Both the position numbers and the translations under genes were made by a program. Positions 22,190 to 24,828 of a DNA stretch of 24,828 nt are shown here, one piece after another. The stretch is from assembly GCA_910585755.1 (NCBI GenBank), contig CAJUFH010000046.1, positions 1-24,828 on the forward strand. Reading direction: 5' to 3'. The stretch comes from an uncultured Muribaculaceae bacterium. Its GTDB lineage: Bacteria > Bacteroidota > Bacteroidia > Bacteroidales > Muribaculaceae. Under the pieces are notes generated by a model, which was not told where the DNA came from, did not search any database, and saw only the letters and a list, made by a program, of their open reading frames with translations. Position 1 is the stretch's first letter, and each line of letters opens with the position of its first letter.

Positions 22190-23806
22190 TTAGAGAATGA
22201 CCTTGGCTGCGCGACCACCCTGCGAGCGGATGTAGAGCTGTCCTTTCACGGGATTGTCGACGCGGACACCCTGGAGGTTGTAGAACAGGGCCGTAGCGGT
22301 CTCTTCCGTGGAGGGAGCAATCGCCTCAATGCCAGCCTCAGCGCCGACAATGTGCTGGAAACGCTGCCATACGTCGGGAGTGTTATTGTCGCCGTGAACG
22401 CTTGCGCGGTAAGCCTCTACGGAGCCTTCCGGCACAATCAGGGTCGCATTGTCGTAGACCTCCTGGGTAAACATATTCTCGTTCGGGCAGCGGGGAGGCT
22501 CCTGGAGGGGGATGGTGATGTATCGGATATTGTCGCATCCGGCGAAGCTGCCTTTCGCATACCAGTAGCTCCAGCCGGGAACGCTGATGATTTCCTCAAG
22601 GGCCGTGCAGTTCTGGAATGCGAAATCACCGATAAACTGCATCTTCTCGGGAGCCACGAACTTCTTGAGGCTCACGCAGTCGGCGAAAGCGTAGGCGCCG
22701 ATAATGTAAACCTCGGGGCCGAATTCAATGCTTTCGAGCGAGGTGCAGCCGCGGAACACGTTCTGGCGTATCGCGCCAAGGGTTGCCGGGCATTTGAATG
22801 TTTTAAGGGAGGTACAGTCGCGGAACAGCTCGTCGGGAAGAGAGCCTACGGCGTCGGGGAGGGTTATGCTCTCAAGCGAGGAGCAACCCTGGAAAGCGTT
22901 GATGCCGAGGTTGTAGACCGATTCAGGGAGAGTCACCTTGGTCAGCTCAGCGCTACCGCGGAAAGCATCCTTGCCAATTTCGGCTACTGTGTAGGTAACA
23001 CCCTCGTGGGTAACATATTCGGGTATTGTCACCTCTCCCGAGTAGCTGCCGTAACCGTCGAGCGTTACCTTGCATTTCTTGGAGTTCATGTCGTCGATGA
23101 GGTAGTAAACCCCGTCCTTCTTGAAGCTGTATTCCGAAATGACGTCGATAGCCTTGAAGCCTTTCCAGCCGTCAGCGGCCTTGTAGGCGCCCATGGCGCT
23201 CTTGGGCACATAAACGACCGCCTGTTTCACAGTAGCCGCGTCGAAAGCGTCGGCGGCGAGCGTCGGGGGTTCCGGGTCGGCGATCGTGATGTCGGTCAGG
23301 TCGGTGCATCCGGCGAACGCTTTGGCGGGAATCGCGGCCACGCGGTTGCCGAAGGTGATTTCGCCGAGCGACTCGCACCCCTCGAACGCGCTCTCGCCGA
23401 TTTCAGTGTCGGCGGCGAAGGAAGTCGGGAAGTCGAACTTGCGCAGGCGGGTACAACCCTTGAAGGCGTTCTTGCCGAACTTGACGGTAGCGCCGTTGAA
23501 GGTGATGCTTGTAAGAGCGTCGCACCCCTCGAAAGCGCCCTCGGCAACTTCCGTCACGAAATAGCTGGTAACCATCGGGGTCCCCTCAGCGTCAACCGTC
23601 GTGATGTTGAAGAAATTCGGAATCGAGAGGGTCCCGGAGTACTTTTCGCCAGGGGAAGCCACGAGTTTTACCCGCAGCTCGTCGGTCTGTTCGTAGTAGA
23701 CGCCATCATAGAACAGTGTCTTTAACAGCCCTTGTGATGAGGCCGTGAAGCCCGTAATGGTCAGCGCTATTCCGCAGAGGAGCGACTTCGAGGTAAAATT
23801 TTTCAT
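22190..23806 (-). CDS. BspA-like LRR protein with two LRR blocks
   Basis: The protein has 538 residues with a signal peptide (1-25, MKNFTSKSLLCGIALTITGF then TASSQ). Two similar units follow. Each has a header (FYDGVYYEQTDELRVKLV, and KDGVYYLIDDMNSKKCKVTL), a YSG(T/E)(L/V)(S/T)IP strand, then LRR_5 repeats with F..C (about 90-195 and 265-435). The first block closes with VYVPKSAMGAYKAADGWKGF. This looks like an internal duplication of a whole header-plus-LRR cassette. The tail FYNLQGVRVDNPVKGQLYI with a basic end resembles the type IX sorting signals of the neighbouring LRR protein. I prefer the ATG at 23806, which opens the signal peptide directly, over the in-frame ATG at 23839. A strong promoter lies 64 bases upstream. 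Confidence 0.88.
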   Translation of the reverse strand: MKNFTSKSLLCGIALTITGFTASSQGLLKTLFYDGVYYEQTDELRVKLVASPGEKYSGTLSIPNFFNITTVDAEGTPMVTSYFVTEVAEGAFEGCDALTSITFNGATVKFGKNAFKGCTRLRKFDFPTSFAADTEIGESAFEGCESLGEITFGNRVAAIPAKAFAGCTDLTDITIADPEPPTLAADAFDAATVKQAVVYVPKSAMGAYKAADGWKGFKAIDVISEYSFKKDGVYYLIDDMNSKKCKVTLDGYGSYSGEVTIPEYVTHEGVTYTVAEIGKDAFRGSAELTKVTLPESVYNLGINAFQGCSSLESITLPDAVGSLPDELFRDCTSLKTFKCPATLGAIRQNVFRGCTSLESIEFGPEVYIIGAYAFADCVSLKKFVAPEKMQFIGDFAFQNCTALEEIISVPGWSYWYAKGSFAGCDNIRYITIPLQEPPRCPNENMFTQEVYDNATLIVPEGSVEAYRASVHGDNNTPDVWQRFQHIVGAEAGIEAIAPSTEETATALFYNLQGVRVDNPVKGQLYIRSQGGRAAKVIL

Positions 23807-23869
23807 AAGAGGTATTGATTGTGTATAAATAATTGGCATCGGTTAGTGATTCGCTTTATCACCGCGCCA

Positions 23870-23901
23870 CAAATTTAAGACACTTTAAATAATTATGCAA
23901 G
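23870..23901 (-). promoter_or_regulatory. Bacteroidetes promoter of the BspA-like pair
   Basis: On the minus strand CTTG (23898-23901), a 20-base AT-rich spacer and TAAATTTG (23870-23877) match the -33/-7 pattern, with a complete -7 box. It would give a leader of about 55 bases before the ATG at 23806. Confidence 0.65.
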
Positions 23902-23938
23902 AGAAATCGGAAAATTTATGGCATTTTTCCACGCAATC

Positions 23939-23995
23939 CCCCTCAGATGCCCCTCAGAGCTTGTCAAAGGCAGATTCGAGGCATATTCGATATGC
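23939..23995. promoter_or_regulatory. Operator-like repeats between divergent genes
   Basis: CCCCTCAGA occurs at 23939-23947 and 23950-23958, exactly 11 bases apart. ATTCGA occurs at 23974-23979 and 23985-23990, again 11 bases apart, the second inside a perfect palindrome GCATATTCGATATGC (23981-23995). Spacing by one helical turn upstream of the BspA promoter suggests a regulator-binding site. The 344-base gap 23807-24150 otherwise shows only promoters. Confidence 0.4.
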
Positions 23996-24025
23996 GTATT
24001 TATAATTATTCGGTTTTCCGGAGCG

Positions 24026-24053
24026 TTGAGTAACGCGGGTGCCGATAATCTTT
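24026..24053 (+). promoter_or_regulatory. Weak candidate promoter for the DUF6377-like gene
   Basis: TTG at 24026-24028, a 17-base spacer and TAATCTTT at 24046-24053 resemble the -33/-7 pattern. The spacer is short and the final G of the -7 box is T. Confidence 0.25.
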
Positions 24054-24150
24054 TTATGGTTTCGCACTGAAAATCTTGTTCCCGGCGACGGCGCTATTGT
24101 CCGTTTGGTCGAAAAAAGCTAATTTTGCGGAAACAACAAGCTCCCTTTTA

Positions 24151-24828
24151 TTGAATACCAGAGCCATAATATTATACGTTCTTTCTGCTTTGACGCTGGT
24201 TTTGCCCCCGGCGGCAAGCTCTTCGCTGTATTCTGAAAACGATGTCGAGAGCCTTCTGAGAGGGCTTGACAAAGAACTGGTAAGGCGCGATTTCTACAAG
24301 GTAAAGCGGTCTGACCGGATTGACTCGCTGAAAAAGTCCTGCCCGACTGCCGGACAGGATGATGGCCGATGGCTGGAACGGACTATGGAAATCGCGATCG
24401 AGTATAACGCGTTTAACAACGATTCGGCGCTTGTTTATTATACCAAGGGGTTGACGAGGGCGCTCGCGCTGGGGAACGACACCGTGGCGGCCGAGTTCCG
24501 CGTCCGTCGTGCGACCTATCTTTCCCTTAGCGGATATATGAGCGACGCCCTGAACGAAATAGCGCAGATTGACACGACGGCCATGTCTGTACGGATGAAG
24601 CGCGTGTACTATTCCTCTATCCGTCAGATGTACTCCTATATGGGTTTCTATTACGAAGGGTTCGAGTCGACTTCCGATTACTGGAACAACCGTTCGCTCC
24701 AGGCGCAGAAACGGTTGCTCGAGCTGCTCGACCCGGCAACCCCGGAGTACAGGCTGAATCTCGGAGAGTATTATTTCGGGTCAAGCCGAATTTCCGGTGC
24801 ATATGTTAAAATCGGGAGATTAGAGTGT
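24151..24828 (+). CDS. DUF6377-like exported or membrane sensor protein (3' end beyond the window)
   Basis: The frame is open from 24151 through the last base (226 codons), so the gene continues past the window. It starts with TTG: MNTRAIILYVLSALTLVLPP forms a good signal peptide or anchor, and there is no ATG in this frame before 24388. A TTG at 24072 in the same frame is possible but adds an odd polar stretch. After the signal comes SLYSENDVESLLRGLDKEL, then RDFYKVKRSDRIDSLK, the typical opening of Bacteroidetes DUF6377 proteins, followed by a helical TPR-like region (AIEYNAFNNDSALVYYTKGL, DALNEIAQID, YYEGFE). Full family members (about 500-550 residues) usually continue with more TPR-like helices, a membrane helix and a cytoplasmic regulator-like end. 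Its divergence from the BspA-like operon suggests it could regulate that operon, which is inference. Confidence 0.7.
   Translation, partial: MNTRAIILYVLSALTLVLPPAASSSLYSENDVESLLRGLDKELVRRDFYKVKRSDRIDSLKKSCPTAGQDDGRWLERTMEIAIEYNAFNNDSALVYYTKGLTRALALGNDTVAAEFRVRRATYLSLSGYMSDALNEIAQIDTTAMSVRMKRVYYSSIRQMYSYMGFYYEGFESTSDYWNNRSLQAQKRLLELLDPATPEYRLNLGEYYFGSSRISGAYVKIGRLEC

Overview
The window looks like a chromosomal segment of a gut-type Bacteroidales bacterium. Muribaculaceae is my best guess, from the fairly high GC, the several BspA-like leucine-rich-repeat proteins, the OstA-like/SurA-like pair and the two-domain MazG; this is inference, since no marker gene for taxonomy is present. Several start regions carry the Bacteroidetes sigma-70 promoter pattern (TTTG or TTG, about 20 bases, then TAnnTTTG). 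There are no rRNA, tRNA or CRISPR sequences.

Layout. 1-66 is one copy of a dispersed intergenic repeat; the second copy is at 19637-19702. 180-1552 (+) is a two-gene unit: a PlsC-type acyltransferase overlapping a nitrilase-family amidohydrolase. 1553-2068 is an AT-richer island with a MntA-type nucleotidyltransferase and only a 12-codon remnant where its HEPN toxin partner would be expected. 2069-3376 (-) is a secreted protein with a carboxypeptidase-like regulatory domain. Just upstream of it lies a 67-bp MITE-like palindrome with a 3-bp target duplication. 3471-9497 (-) is a compact operon, read from its promoter end: stand-alone DsbD N-terminal domain, full DsbD, MazG, a small exported protein, topoisomerase III, and a Cys-rich single-span membrane protein.

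9498-10298 has no gene. It holds a pyrimidine-rich tract, a perfect 25-bp inverted repeat (third copy at 15024-15048), two candidate promoters, and a roughly 260-base leader. That leader can fold into two mutually exclusive structures, one ending in a U-run. This is the most interesting undescribed-looking element in the window. It precedes a 939-residue BspA-like protein (10299-13118) whose LRR array is strikingly AT-rich between GC-rich ends, suggesting that a cassette was exchanged. 13294-14949 (+) is a DUF5074-like beta-propeller protein with its own promoter and terminator.

15081-19471 (-) is an envelope operon: a SurA-like chaperone/isomerase, an OstA-like LptA relative, and an M18 aminopeptidase. 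19760-23806 (-) is a two-gene operon of further BspA-like proteins. The larger one has a duplicated non-LRR module downstream of its LRRs. Divergent from it, running off the window end, is a DUF6377-like exported/sensor protein (24151 onward). The intergenic region between them carries operator-like repeats at 11-bp spacing.

Taken together, the window mixes housekeeping envelope functions (periplasmic thiol redox, outer-membrane protein and LPS assembly, phospholipid acylation) with a variable set of secreted surface LRR proteins. Three of these end in related tails resembling type IX secretion sorting signals.
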